Source of the DNA: Ruminococcus sp. Phil15
GTDB taxonomy: Bacteria > Bacillota > Clostridia > Oscillospirales > Ruminococcaceae
NCBI GenBank assembly: GCA_001940995.1
Contig: MSHC01000021.1
Location: 28,403 to 92,402, forward strand
DNA: 64,000 nucleotides
Direction: 5' to 3'
A program made the position numbers and the translations under genes. The notes under the pieces were generated by a model. It worked only from the letters and a program-made list of their open reading frames with translations. It was not told the origin of the DNA and made no database searches. Position 1 is the first letter of the stretch. Each line of letters starts with the position of its first letter. Of this stretch, positions 16,494 to 25,498 are shown piece after piece.

Positions 16494-18047
16494 ATGGAAA
16501 AAGTACTGAAAAACAGAAAATTTATACTGAGCGTTTGCGTGTTTTTGGCGTATGCGACAGCAACATTTATAGGCGCTTTGAACCACGAGATATGGTTTGA
16601 CGAAGGACAGGCTTGGTGCATAGCAAGAGATAATGACGTTATGGGTGTGATAGACCTTATGAAATATGAGGGACATTCGCCGCTGTGGCATTTTATTTTA
16701 TACCCCTTTGCAAAAGCAGGACTTAGCGCCGCAGTTTTGCCGTTTATAAGCTGGTTTGTCTGCGTGCTGACTGCCGCCCTCATTCTCTGGAAATCCCCGT
16801 TTGGTATGGCGATGAACATAGCCGCCGTTTTCTCAGGCGGAATGCTTTTCTATAACAGCGTCGTGTCAAGAGTATACTGCCTCATACATTTGTTTCTCTG
16901 CCTTATCGCAATAGTCTACCCCAAAAGAAAACAGCACCCGATAGCTTTCGGCTTCCTTGTCGCACTGATAACGAACACCCATGTAATTATGAGCGGCTTT
17001 GTCGCAGCAATCGGTATAGGTATGCTCATAGACCTGTTTTCCGACTGGAAAAGGAACACCGGAAAGCAGAACGTACTCAATATCGCAGGTCTTGGCATTG
17101 CAGGTATGGGAGTTGTCTTGCTGCTTTTGCCAACCGTGCAGTCGCTGTTTGTAAGCTATGCCGCAGACCAGAACAAAGCGCCGCTTGGAACTATGATTTC
17201 AAGAGCGGAAAACGGACTTTCCAACATATCCGCAGACGCAGCCCCATTGGGAGGAGCTATAGGCTATATCCTCAGCTATGCCGCAGTTATCGCAGTAATA
17301 GTAACGCTTATCCTCTTAAGGCATTACAGACGCTCGTTTGCGCTCGCTCTTTCGTTTACGGCGTTTTTCATCCTCACAACTCAGGTTATGTACAATAATC
17401 TCCTGCCAAACCGAACAATGCTGTTCTTCTTTACATTCTTTGTGATTTTGTGGATTGCAGAAGCAGGGGAGAAGCCAAAGGAATGTAACTATGAGAAAAT
17501 GCAGAAGCTTGCCGGCGAGGGCTTCGTGAAGAAGATAACAGATTTTGTTGTTAAGACAGACAGAAATTACAGTAGGATACTTTATGTTATCACAGCAGGC
17601 CTTATGGTCTACACAATTCCACGAGCCATAAGAATGTTGGTGTTCGACTATAAAAACGATTTTAGTTTATCAGAGTCGGTCGCAGAGTTTGTGGAAAACG
17701 ATCTGCCCGAAGGTTCGGTAATAATAGCCTCCGACTGGCACCTCGCACAGCTCTCGGCGCTTATGCCCGAGCAAAAGCTTTATTATATCGGCGCACAGGA
17801 TTTTGTCTCCTATCATACATATAAAGTTTACTCTGACAAAATCAATTGGCAAGAGGTTTATGACGACCTAATAGAGTATGAGAACGTGTATTACCTCGCT
17901 GTCGCAGGGGAAACGTATATCAGTAACGGAGTAGTGCCGATATATGAAAAAACCACCGATACAGAAAGCTTTGTATGTCTTAAAGAGGTAAAGCTTACCC
18001 CTTATGATGTGTATAAAGAGCTTGAAGTCTATCTGAACGGAGATTAA
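16494..18047 (+). CDS. GT-C membrane glycosyltransferase, copy 1
   Basis: A 517-residue integral membrane protein with about ten to twelve hydrophobic segments and a soluble C-terminal domain of about 110 residues. LNHEIWFDEGQAW carries the Asp-Glu after the first helix that GT39/ArnT-type enzymes use to bind polyprenyl-phosphate sugars, and EGHSPLWHFIL follows. The start is placed at the ATG with GCAGGTG ahead, 14 codons after the ORF-track start. It is a tandem paralogue of the next gene and shares HEIWFDE, the KYEGH..PLWHF motif and NTxKQNVLNIAG. It probably adds a sugar outside the membrane to a wall glycan or protein. Confidence 0.8.
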   Translation: MEKVLKNRKFILSVCVFLAYATATFIGALNHEIWFDEGQAWCIARDNDVMGVIDLMKYEGHSPLWHFILYPFAKAGLSAAVLPFISWFVCVLTAALILWKSPFGMAMNIAAVFSGGMLFYNSVVSRVYCLIHLFLCLIAIVYPKRKQHPIAFGFLVALITNTHVIMSGFVAAIGIGMLIDLFSDWKRNTGKQNVLNIAGLGIAGMGVVLLLLPTVQSLFVSYAADQNKAPLGTMISRAENGLSNISADAAPLGGAIGYILSYAAVIAVIVTLILLRHYRRSFALALSFTAFFILTTQVMYNNLLPNRTMLFFFTFFVILWIAEAGEKPKECNYEKMQKLAGEGFVKKITDFVVKTDRNYSRILYVITAGLMVYTIPRAIRMLVFDYKNDFSLSESVAEFVENDLPEGSVIIASDWHLAQLSALMPEQKLYYIGAQDFVSYHTYKVYSDKINWQEVYDDLIEYENVYYLAVAGETYISNGVVPIYEKTTDTESFVCLKEVKLTPYDVYKELEVYLNGD

Positions 18048-18052
18048 CGCTA

Positions 18053-19594
18053 TTGAAAGAAACTAAAACCACAAGAAGAATAATATATCCGATAGCCCTC
18101 GCCGTCTATGCAATTCTTACGTTAGCAGGAGCATTAAACCACGAGCTTTGGTTTGACGAGGCGCAGGCGTGGACGATTGCCCGTGACAATGACCTGTCGG
18201 GCATAATCGGGATGATGAAATACGAGGGACATCCTCCCCTCTGGCACTTTATACTCCACGCATTTTCAACCCTCGGCTTCGGCTGCGGGGTAATGCCGAT
18301 AATAAGCTGGGCGTTTTCGGTTGTTACGGTAACTCTCATATTCTTTAAGCTCAGGCTGTCGCCTGTTTTAAAGCTGTCGCTCGCCTTTTCAAGCGGATTT
18401 CTCTACTCAAATTCCGTAATCTCCAGGAACTATTGCCTTATACCTCTCATACTCTGCCTTATCGCAATAGTCTATCCCAAAAGAAAGGAACATCCCATAG
18501 TTCTGGGTCTGCTGACGGGCATTTTGGCACTCACCCACGTCGCATTCAGCGGAATTGTCGGCGCAATCGGCATCTTTATGCTCGTCGATATCTTCTCCGA
18601 CTGGAGAAACAACACCAAAAAGCAGAATGTCCTGAATATTGCAGGACTCCTTACGGCAGGCGTCGGAGTGCTGTTTCTCGTCCTGCCGCTGCTGTCGTCG
18701 CTAAGCTATAATTCCGTCACCGCAGGAAAAAGCCTCGATTTTGTAACGGTTGTCAGAAAGATATGTCAAAGCCCGTTCGATATCGCCGCAGATTCCGTTG
18801 TCCTGTCTGGCGAGGTAAATCCGCTTGTCACGCTTGCCGCAATGGCAGTGCAGCTTTGTATGCTTTTTCTTATTCTGCTCCTGCGCAAAAGAAAAAGAGC
18901 ATTTGCAATGCTCCTCGTAAACCTTTTTGTCTATGTAATTGTCGGACACGTTGTGTTCTATGTAAACCCTAACCGTGCCGCAATCCTGCTTTTCAGCTTT
19001 GTGTTCTTTATCTGTATCGCAATGCAGGAGGAGAGCAGTCAGGTCAAGGATAGCAATCTCAAATCCGATTCTAAGCTTGTAAAAGTCCTCGTGAATTTCT
19101 TCTCCCAATGCAGGATGAAGAATATCGAGCTTGTCGCGTCGGTAATGCTTATAGTTACAATTCCGGCAGGCGTAAGCTACCTCGTAAGGGACTTATCCGA
19201 GCAGTTCTGCCCCGTAAAGAAAGCCGCAGAGTATATAGAAAGCGAGCTTCCGAAGGACGCCGTTTTCGTCACCTCAAGCGATTTTCTGCCGCAGCTCTCC
19301 GCATATCTTCCCGACGCAAAAATCTACTCCCTGAAGCACGGAGAGTTTTATACCTATACCTCGCATAAGGTTATGGACGATGATAAAAAGGTCAGCGACA
19401 ACGCACTTGCGGATTTGTCGCAGTATGAAAATCTCTATCTGGTGGATGTCAGGAACACAGAGTTCGGCTATAACCCCGATGCGGTATTCGTCCTCAACGA
19501 GGGTATGCGCTTCAGCGTGAATGTAATTGCCGTGGAAATTGAAGAATTCTCGGCAGAATATCTTGAAAGACAAAACGAGAGCCTCGCACTTTAA
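18053..19594 (+). CDS. GT-C membrane glycosyltransferase, copy 2
   Basis: A 513-residue paralogue of the preceding gene. It is similar over the full length, for example HELWFDEAQAW, KYEGHPPLWHF and the shared motif VYPKRKEHPI. The start is a TTG five bases after the previous stop, with GGAG before it. The topology matches copy 1, with a soluble C-terminal domain after the last helix. The two genes probably form one operon and may use different sugars or acceptors. Confidence 0.8.
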   Translation: MKETKTTRRIIYPIALAVYAILTLAGALNHELWFDEAQAWTIARDNDLSGIIGMMKYEGHPPLWHFILHAFSTLGFGCGVMPIISWAFSVVTVTLIFFKLRLSPVLKLSLAFSSGFLYSNSVISRNYCLIPLILCLIAIVYPKRKEHPIVLGLLTGILALTHVAFSGIVGAIGIFMLVDIFSDWRNNTKKQNVLNIAGLLTAGVGVLFLVLPLLSSLSYNSVTAGKSLDFVTVVRKICQSPFDIAADSVVLSGEVNPLVTLAAMAVQLCMLFLILLLRKRKRAFAMLLVNLFVYVIVGHVVFYVNPNRAAILLFSFVFFICIAMQEESSQVKDSNLKSDSKLVKVLVNFFSQCRMKNIELVASVMLIVTIPAGVSYLVRDLSEQFCPVKKAAEYIESELPKDAVFVTSSDFLPQLSAYLPDAKIYSLKHGEFYTYTSHKVMDDDKKVSDNALADLSQYENLYLVDVRNTEFGYNPDAVFVLNEGMRFSVNVIAVEIEEFSAEYLERQNESLAL

Positions 19595-19614
19595 CGTGCA
19601 AGGCTCTTTGTATG
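19580..19614. terminator. Bidirectional terminator between converging genes
   Basis: AGAGCCT-GCAC pairs with GTGC-AGGCTCT across one mismatch. The stop codon of the GT-C gene lies in the loop. It separates that gene from the converging GH26 gene. Confidence 0.65.
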
Positions 19615-19622
19615 TGTGTCGT

Positions 19623-21296
19623 TTAGTCCTCGTATGCAAGAGGATAGCTTTTCCAGTCGGGAAGCTCGCTCAGCGTCAGGGCACGCTCGCTCTGATAGGA
19701 TTTAATCCACTGCTCCTCAGATGTGTAAATAGTCGAGAGGTACGGACCGTCAAGCGAGTATTCTCCGCTCCATACCGCAAACCAAGACCATCTTGCACCC
19801 TCGTCAAACGCAGTGTCTACATCGAATACAACGCCGTTTTCGGAAAGAGCAATAATCTTGTTAGTGTCGGTAGACCTCTTGATGTAGTTGAATGTATCCT
19901 CCTGAGAGTCGTAGTCGTAAGCGTCGGCGTAAAAATCAAAGCTTATTATATCGCAGTACTCGTCGCCGGGATACCAGTCAATGTTCTGTCCGTTCCATAC
20001 CCAGATGAGATTGTCAAGACCCCAGTAGTTCGTGAGTCTGTCGTACATTAGAACCCAGAGCTTCTTGTATGCGTCCGCTCCGCCTGAACCCCACCAGAAC
20101 CAAGGATTGTTCCACTTAGGGTCGCCGCCTGCCTCGTGGAGCGGCCTCCACAGAACGGGAATGTCTGCGTCCTCAAGCTTCTGAAGCTCTGCGGCAATTG
20201 CGTCAATGTCGCTCAGAAGAAGCTTGTAGCCCTCGCTGTTTTCGTCAGCCATAATTGCGGCAAGGTCAAGGTCTTTCGTAGCCTCTGTGTAGAAGCCCCT
20301 GTACCAAGGATTGTCGCCGTCGTTTTTGAGATAGATAGAAGGCGCATTCCAGTGCCATGAAAGAGTCACGATTCCGCCTTCCTTGTCCCACGCCTTGGCG
20401 GACGTAAGGAACATTTCTCCGTCAGACGAGCCGTTTTCTACACGGCTTGGCGAGTAATCCATAAGGTCAAGTCCTAAAACAGCAGGCAGGTCGCCGCAAA
20501 CCTCGTCGATTTTTGCAAATGTCCTATACTGGTCATAAATCAGATTATCGGCAAGCGGATACTTGTTGCTGTCGGAGTACTGACCCGTCAGGGTGTACTT
20601 TCCGTAAATGTCAACCATAAAGTTGTAAAGTCTCTGAGTCGAGTCGCTGGCATTCGGGTTTGAAAGCTTGTGGCTTACGTCATACATTGAAAGGTCAACG
20701 CCCGTTGCCGCAACAATTTCGATAGAGTCGATAGCAAATTCCTTGGTGTAGTCCGTCACGGTAACAACCTGTTCGCCCTTTTCAAGGTAGAGATTTTTAA
20801 CTACGCATTCGCAGAATTTTCCCTCCTCCGGAATACCGAAGGTCGAGCTTGCTCCGTCCTCGCCGAACTCAATTCTGCCCTGTGCGTTGTTTGAGCCTCT
20901 TGCGGCAGTTATGATAACGTCATATCTGCCCTCGTATTCCGAATTGAACGTGAAGGTAATAGGGTCTTTGTTGCTTGTTCCGTATGCGTAACCGCTTCCG
21001 GAAAACTGTCCGTAGGCAGAATCCGTTCCCTTAACGGCGTTTCCCGTAAGCTCGCACTCCTCCGCCTCGATAATAAAGCTGTATTCGGCAGGCACGCCGC
21101 TTTCTGGAATGTAGTCCGAGTAGTCAAGGTCTCCTACCGTTTCAACGATTGGTTCTTTCGGTTCTTCCGAGCTTGCCGCCTCGCTGCTTCCGCCGGAGCT
21201 TGCAGGTGATGACGACGAGTCTGAACCGGAACACGCAGTAGCGGAAAGCGCCGTAGTAGTTGCCAGCAGAGCGGATAATAATCTTTTATATTTCAT
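19623..21296 (-). CDS. GH26 beta-mannanase lipoprotein with CBM35-like module
   Basis: A 557-residue secreted lipoprotein. The signal peptide ends at SATAC (C22) and a Ser-rich linker follows. A CBM35-like module spans about residues 75-197 (EAEECELTG, FNSEYEGRYDVII). The GH26 catalytic domain spans about 205-540, with acid/base E388 in WRPLHEAGG and nucleophile E486 in LSENG. GH26 enzymes cut beta-1,4-mannans such as galactomannan. The start is at the ATG preceding MKYKRLL, with AAAGGAA upstream; the ORF-track start adds 12 residues ahead of the signal peptide. It is monocistronic and anchored outside the cell. Confidence 0.88.
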   Translation of the reverse strand: MKYKRLLSALLATTTALSATACSGSDSSSSPASSGGSSEAASSEEPKEPIVETVGDLDYSDYIPESGVPAEYSFIIEAEECELTGNAVKGTDSAYGQFSGSGYAYGTSNKDPITFTFNSEYEGRYDVIITAARGSNNAQGRIEFGEDGASSTFGIPEEGKFCECVVKNLYLEKGEQVVTVTDYTKEFAIDSIEIVAATGVDLSMYDVSHKLSNPNASDSTQRLYNFMVDIYGKYTLTGQYSDSNKYPLADNLIYDQYRTFAKIDEVCGDLPAVLGLDLMDYSPSRVENGSSDGEMFLTSAKAWDKEGGIVTLSWHWNAPSIYLKNDGDNPWYRGFYTEATKDLDLAAIMADENSEGYKLLLSDIDAIAAELQKLEDADIPVLWRPLHEAGGDPKWNNPWFWWGSGGADAYKKLWVLMYDRLTNYWGLDNLIWVWNGQNIDWYPGDEYCDIISFDFYADAYDYDSQEDTFNYIKRSTDTNKIIALSENGVVFDVDTAFDEGARWSWFAVWSGEYSLDGPYLSTIYTSEEQWIKSYQSERALTLSELPDWKSYPLAYED

Positions 21297-21546
21297 CGAC
21301 AAACGTTCCTTTCGTATATTGTTTATGTACATTTTACAACATCAGTTTACATTTGTCAACAAGGCTTAGAGCCTTATTTTACAGCTTTTTTTGCTGTAAA
21401 GGATTACATTTAAAATAGCCGTATGTTTGAGAATATTCTCGGCAATATCTTAGCAGTATCGCAGATGTTGCTATTGACACCAAATCTCTTTTGTGTTACA
21501 ATATGTTATAACTATAAACGTATTAATGGAACGGCAGGTGAGTGGA

Positions 21547-24500
21547 GTGTTTAAGTATAAGTATATGAAAAGACTTTTCTGGGAATCAATAATTATCGCC
21601 ATGCTCTCGCTTGTCGGCTCAGTCGGTTCCTTTTTGATAAACGGCTTCGGCATAGTAATGCTCGCATTTATATTTGCCGGAATACTCGGCGTGTCTTTTG
21701 CCGTTTTCATAACGCTCTATTCAAGACTGTATCTCAGAATGGAAGTAATAATGGACGCCGCAGACCAGAGCTTTATTATGCTAAGACCTAGAAAGCACCA
21801 CTACAATGTCTACGGTTCAAAAGCCTTTGCAAAGAAGCTTGAAAAAATTCTGCCACAGCGTTCGGAAATTTCAATTGACGAGTATGAAAGCTTCTATACG
21901 ACCCTCTCGACCCACTCCGAAATGGTCGGCGGCGACGTGTATTACAGATACGGAAAGGGCGACGAGGAGCTGTGGGCAAGGGTAAAGCGTGTGCCGGACA
22001 GAGGAATTAATTCTCTCCTCGTTATAGATTCAACGGATATATATTTGCAGCGTGTTTATATGATGGAAAGCGACTACTTCGACTCTCAGACACGGCTTTT
22101 CAGCCGCGACGCAACGCTCACAAGAGCACAGCAGTTTATCGACGACGGCTGTAAGTCAGGCTGCTTTGCAATGCTCTCTGTCGAGGGTATCGAGAAGGAG
22201 CTGGGTACGGAGGCTTCCGAGCTTAATACCGCACTTACGGAAATCGGCGTCTACCTGAAATCACGTTCGACCAAGCATATTATAATCGGTAAGAATTCGC
22301 ATAACAGCTTTTTGTTCTTTTTCGCAGGTGCAAACCTCGATGTGAATTATGAGCTTTCGAGAATTATCGCCTCCGCAAGAAAGATACTCTCAGACTATGC
22401 GCCGTCCTTCAAGAGGCTCAGCGTTGCCTGCGGAGCCTGTATGTATCCCGAACACGCAGATACGGCTATCTCTCTTTCCTCAAAAGCGGAGTTTGCAATG
22501 CGTGACGCTTACTCAAGCGGCGCAAGAAATGCGGTAATGTTCTCGTCGGAGAGATTTGCTACCGAGGTTTTAGAGCAGGGCAAGGCAAAGGCGGTGCACG
22601 AGATTCTTTCATCGGGCAATATCGGGTACAGCTTCCAGCCTATCGTAAATGCCCATACAGGTAAGATTTTCGCATACGAAGCGCTTATGCGGCCAAAGGG
22701 CAACATAAAGCTCACGCCGACGGATATCTTAAATGTAGCGTCAAAGGATAACAGACTCCTTGAGGTCGAGAGGATTACATTCCTCGGCGTCCTCAGCAGG
22801 ATTGAGCAGTCGCAGGCGATACTCGGCGACAAAAAGGTGTTTATCAACAGTATCCCTAACTCGCTTATACCCGACGACGAGTTTTCACAGATCGTAGAAA
22901 AGTATAACAGACATTTCAAGAGGGCGGTAATCGAAATTACCGAGGATATCAACTTCAGCAATGAGAATTTTGATAAGTTCAAAGATAGATTTTTGTCGCT
23001 CGGCTGCCAGCTTGCACTTGACGACTACGGCACAGGCTATTCAAACGAAACAAACCTCTTGAAATTCCAGCCGTCGTTTCTCAAAATGGATAAGGCGCTT
23101 ATCGAGAATATTGATACCGACGTCCAGAAGCGTAACCTCGCAGAGGGCCTTATCAATTTTGCAAAGAAGCATAATATCAAGATTATTGCAGAGGGCGTGG
23201 AAACAAGAACGGAGCTTGAGTCTGCTATTTCTATGAATGTGGATTATATCCAGGGCTTCTATACCGCAAGACCGAACCCCGAAATCATAACCGAAATATC
23301 AAAGGAAATATCCGACTATATCGTGGCTCTTAACCTAAAGCTCAAGAGCGCAAACGCCAAGAGCATCTATGAAACGCAGGAGGCGGGCGAGCTTAACATT
23401 GTGGAGCTTGCACTGCGTGGATACTCGAATGTAATGGTAAGGCATTCGCCTGTTAAGTTTGTCGGCGATTTGACAAAGAGTGCGGAAATCAGTATAATAA
23501 CCGATGACGACTTCGATGCGGAAATCACCTTTGAGAACTGTATCTTTGCAAGACACTCAGGTCAGCAGTTCTTTATGACGGTGGGCGACGGCTCAAGCGT
23601 AACCGTCATAATTTCGGGCGAAAATAAGTTTGCGGGCGGATTTAATGTGTCAACAAGCTCTGAGCTTTCGGTAATAGGCGACGGCAGCTGTGAAATTACG
23701 CTTACGCACGTTGCTCCTCTTGCATTCGGAAGCCTTTCCGATAACGGATACGGAAAAATCGACTTTGCCCTTACGGGAAAATGTAAAATCACTTCAGTGG
23801 GCGACCGTTGCGTCGCATTCGGCGGCAGATACAGCGCTATGCTCTCTGATATTATCATCAGAAATGCAGATATGATAATCGACGAGCATGGACAAAGCTG
23901 TATAGGTATAGGCGCAGAAAGCGGAAATACTGCAATCGGTATCTATAATTCAAATATCAGAATCACCGCAAACGGCGATACGGTACTCGGTATAGGAGCA
24001 GAATCCGGCACAGTCGATGCCGAGCTGTGCGACTCGCAGATTTATGTAGAGCTGGGCGGCGACGTAGCAACCGCCGTAGGTATCCTCGGAGGAGGAAGCG
24101 GAAGTATCAATATAACCGATAACTGCATACTCAAAACCGATATCAAGGCGAAATCCGCACTCTCTGTCGGTTCAAGAGACGGAAGCCCGGAAATCTTCTG
24201 TAACGGCAGTATTATAGATATCCACGAGGAGGGCGAAGAGGCAGTCGGAATAGGCGATACGGACGGCAGGTCTGTTATCCAGATAAAGAACGCCTCGGTG
24301 ATTAGGGGCAATGTGGCTTCTGTTTCGCCAAAGATTATGTCAACCTGCCGTGGTCAGATCTATGTTGACAGCGGTAACATAATCACAAATACCGACCTCT
24401 CAAGAATGATAAACAGCCGTGGTAAAGAGCTTGTATACTACAAGCTTGATACAAAGGACGACTTCTTTATCGAGAATTACGATAACGGCGACAGCGGCTG

Positions 24501-24591
24501 TTACGTCGCACCGTTTTATGATGATGCGCCTCAGTATATCGGCGTCTGCCTGCCCGAGGGTACGCTTCCGGAAAATGTAAATCTTATGTAA
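21547..24591 (+). CDS. EAL-domain c-di-GMP phosphodiesterase with beta-helix-like C-terminus
   Basis: A protein of about 1,014 residues. Two N-terminal membrane helices (about residues 10-70) are followed by a degenerate GGDEF-like domain with no GGDEF motif. The EAL domain has FAYEALMRP, IEITED, LDDYGTGYSN, KMDKALIE and IIAEGVETRTEL, so the metal- and c-di-GMP-binding residues appear present. The last ~400 residues are a repetitive beta-rich region with recurring IGIGAESG, VGILGGGSG and VGIGDTDG, like a right-handed beta-helix. That tail would face the cytosol, which is unusual. GTG 21547 has AGGTG before it; ATG 21565 is an alternative start. Confidence 0.8.
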   Translation: MFKYKYMKRLFWESIIIAMLSLVGSVGSFLINGFGIVMLAFIFAGILGVSFAVFITLYSRLYLRMEVIMDAADQSFIMLRPRKHHYNVYGSKAFAKKLEKILPQRSEISIDEYESFYTTLSTHSEMVGGDVYYRYGKGDEELWARVKRVPDRGINSLLVIDSTDIYLQRVYMMESDYFDSQTRLFSRDATLTRAQQFIDDGCKSGCFAMLSVEGIEKELGTEASELNTALTEIGVYLKSRSTKHIIIGKNSHNSFLFFFAGANLDVNYELSRIIASARKILSDYAPSFKRLSVACGACMYPEHADTAISLSSKAEFAMRDAYSSGARNAVMFSSERFATEVLEQGKAKAVHEILSSGNIGYSFQPIVNAHTGKIFAYEALMRPKGNIKLTPTDILNVASKDNRLLEVERITFLGVLSRIEQSQAILGDKKVFINSIPNSLIPDDEFSQIVEKYNRHFKRAVIEITEDINFSNENFDKFKDRFLSLGCQLALDDYGTGYSNETNLLKFQPSFLKMDKALIENIDTDVQKRNLAEGLINFAKKHNIKIIAEGVETRTELESAISMNVDYIQGFYTARPNPEIITEISKEISDYIVALNLKLKSANAKSIYETQEAGELNIVELALRGYSNVMVRHSPVKFVGDLTKSAEISIITDDDFDAEITFENCIFARHSGQQFFMTVGDGSSVTVIISGENKFAGGFNVSTSSELSVIGDGSCEITLTHVAPLAFGSLSDNGYGKIDFALTGKCKITSVGDRCVAFGGRYSAMLSDIIIRNADMIIDEHGQSCIGIGAESGNTAIGIYNSNIRITANGDTVLGIGAESGTVDAELCDSQIYVELGGDVATAVGILGGGSGSINITDNCILKTDIKAKSALSVGSRDGSPEIFCNGSIIDIHEEGEEAVGIGDTDGRSVIQIKNASVIRGNVASVSPKIMSTCRGQIYVDSGNIITNTDLSRMINSRGKELVYYKLDTKDDFFIENYDNGDSGCYVAPFYDDAPQYIGVCLPEGTLPENVNLM

Positions 24592-24596
24592 TACAA

Positions 24597-24631
24597 AAAA
24601 GCTCACGAAACATTATGTTCCGTGAGCTTTT
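24597..24631. terminator. Bidirectional terminator
   Basis: AAAAGCTCACG and CGTGAGCTTTT form a perfect stem between the converging EAL and XRE-regulator genes. Confidence 0.8.
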
Positions 24632-24644
24632 GCTTTCTAGCAGC

Positions 24645-25187
24645 CTATTCCGTTATGAGTGCGGCATAGTAGTCGCTGAGAAGCTTTGCCGACTTGTTCA
24701 TAAGACGCATACTTTCCTCAGCACGTTCGCTGTTTGAGTAAAGTCCCTCCTGGGCATACTCGTTAGCCTGCTTTGCATAATTTACAGCGTCCTGAAGCGC
24801 TCCCGATGCCTGCGCCTGCTTCGCAAGCTCTAAGCAAGCTATGCAGCGAAGTGCGCTGTACTCGTCGTTGAAGCTCTCGCTTCCGTTTTTGAGAAGCGTA
24901 ACAGCCTTTTCGTATTCCTCGTTCTCGATAGCTTTCTTAGCCGCAATAATCGAGTAAGCCTCAGAGCTTCCGGCGCCCTTTTCGTCGTCCTCCGGAATAA
25001 GCGAGGACATTGAAATCTCCAGTACGCCCGCAAGATATTCGAGCGTCTTGATCGACGGGGTAGCAACTCCGCTTTCAATCTGGCTTAGCATATTCCTTGT
25101 GATAAAATCTCCGACGACTTCGCTCTGTGTCATCTTCTTTGCAAGTCTTGCTTCCTTCAGTCTGCGTCCGAGTTCAACTGAATTCAT
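24645..25187 (-). CDS. XRE family regulator with TPR-like C-terminus
   Basis: A 180-residue regulator. The HTH_3 domain covers about residues 5-60 (LGRRLKEARLAKKMTQSEV, NMLSQIESGVATPSIKTLEYLA). A C-terminal helical region of about 100 residues has TPR-like repeats (ENEEYEKAVTLLKNG, DAVNYAKQANEYAQEGLY). The start is the ATG preceded by GGGGAGG, six codons into the ORF-track version. It has no obvious partner; the EAL protein gene converges and the OpgB-like gene diverges. The regulated genes are unknown. Confidence 0.85.
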   Translation of the reverse strand: MNSVELGRRLKEARLAKKMTQSEVVGDFITRNMLSQIESGVATPSIKTLEYLAGVLEISMSSLIPEDDEKGAGSSEAYSIIAAKKAIENEEYEKAVTLLKNGSESFNDEYSALRCIACLELAKQAQASGALQDAVNYAKQANEYAQEGLYSNSERAEESMRLMNKSAKLLSDYYAALITE

Positions 25188-25376
25188 TGTAAAACCTCCC
25201 CACAAGCAGTATGATTACCTATCGGTAAATATGCTTACTGCGTGTTAAAACATTTTCCTAAAAAGATAATCTTGTAAACTTCATTTACATTATAACAGAT
25301 ATTTGTTTGCTTTGCAAGGGGTTATTCAAAGATTTTTAAAAAATTGATACTTCTGCACATTATTTTCCCATTGTCC

Positions 25377-25405
25377 TTGACAAAATGCACATATTGAAGT
25401 ACAAT
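25377..25405 (+). promoter_or_regulatory. Sigma-A promoter of the OpgB-like gene
   Basis: TTGACA (25377-25382), 17 bases, TACAAT (25400-25405). The transcript would have a leader of about 90 bases. Confidence 0.65.
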
Positions 25406-25498
25406 TTTATCATAGCCTTATTATAGGCATATACCGATTCAGGACCTTCGCTGTGAAAGAAAAGCGGAGCTTTTTGTTAATTAAAGAGAGGAGCGGTT

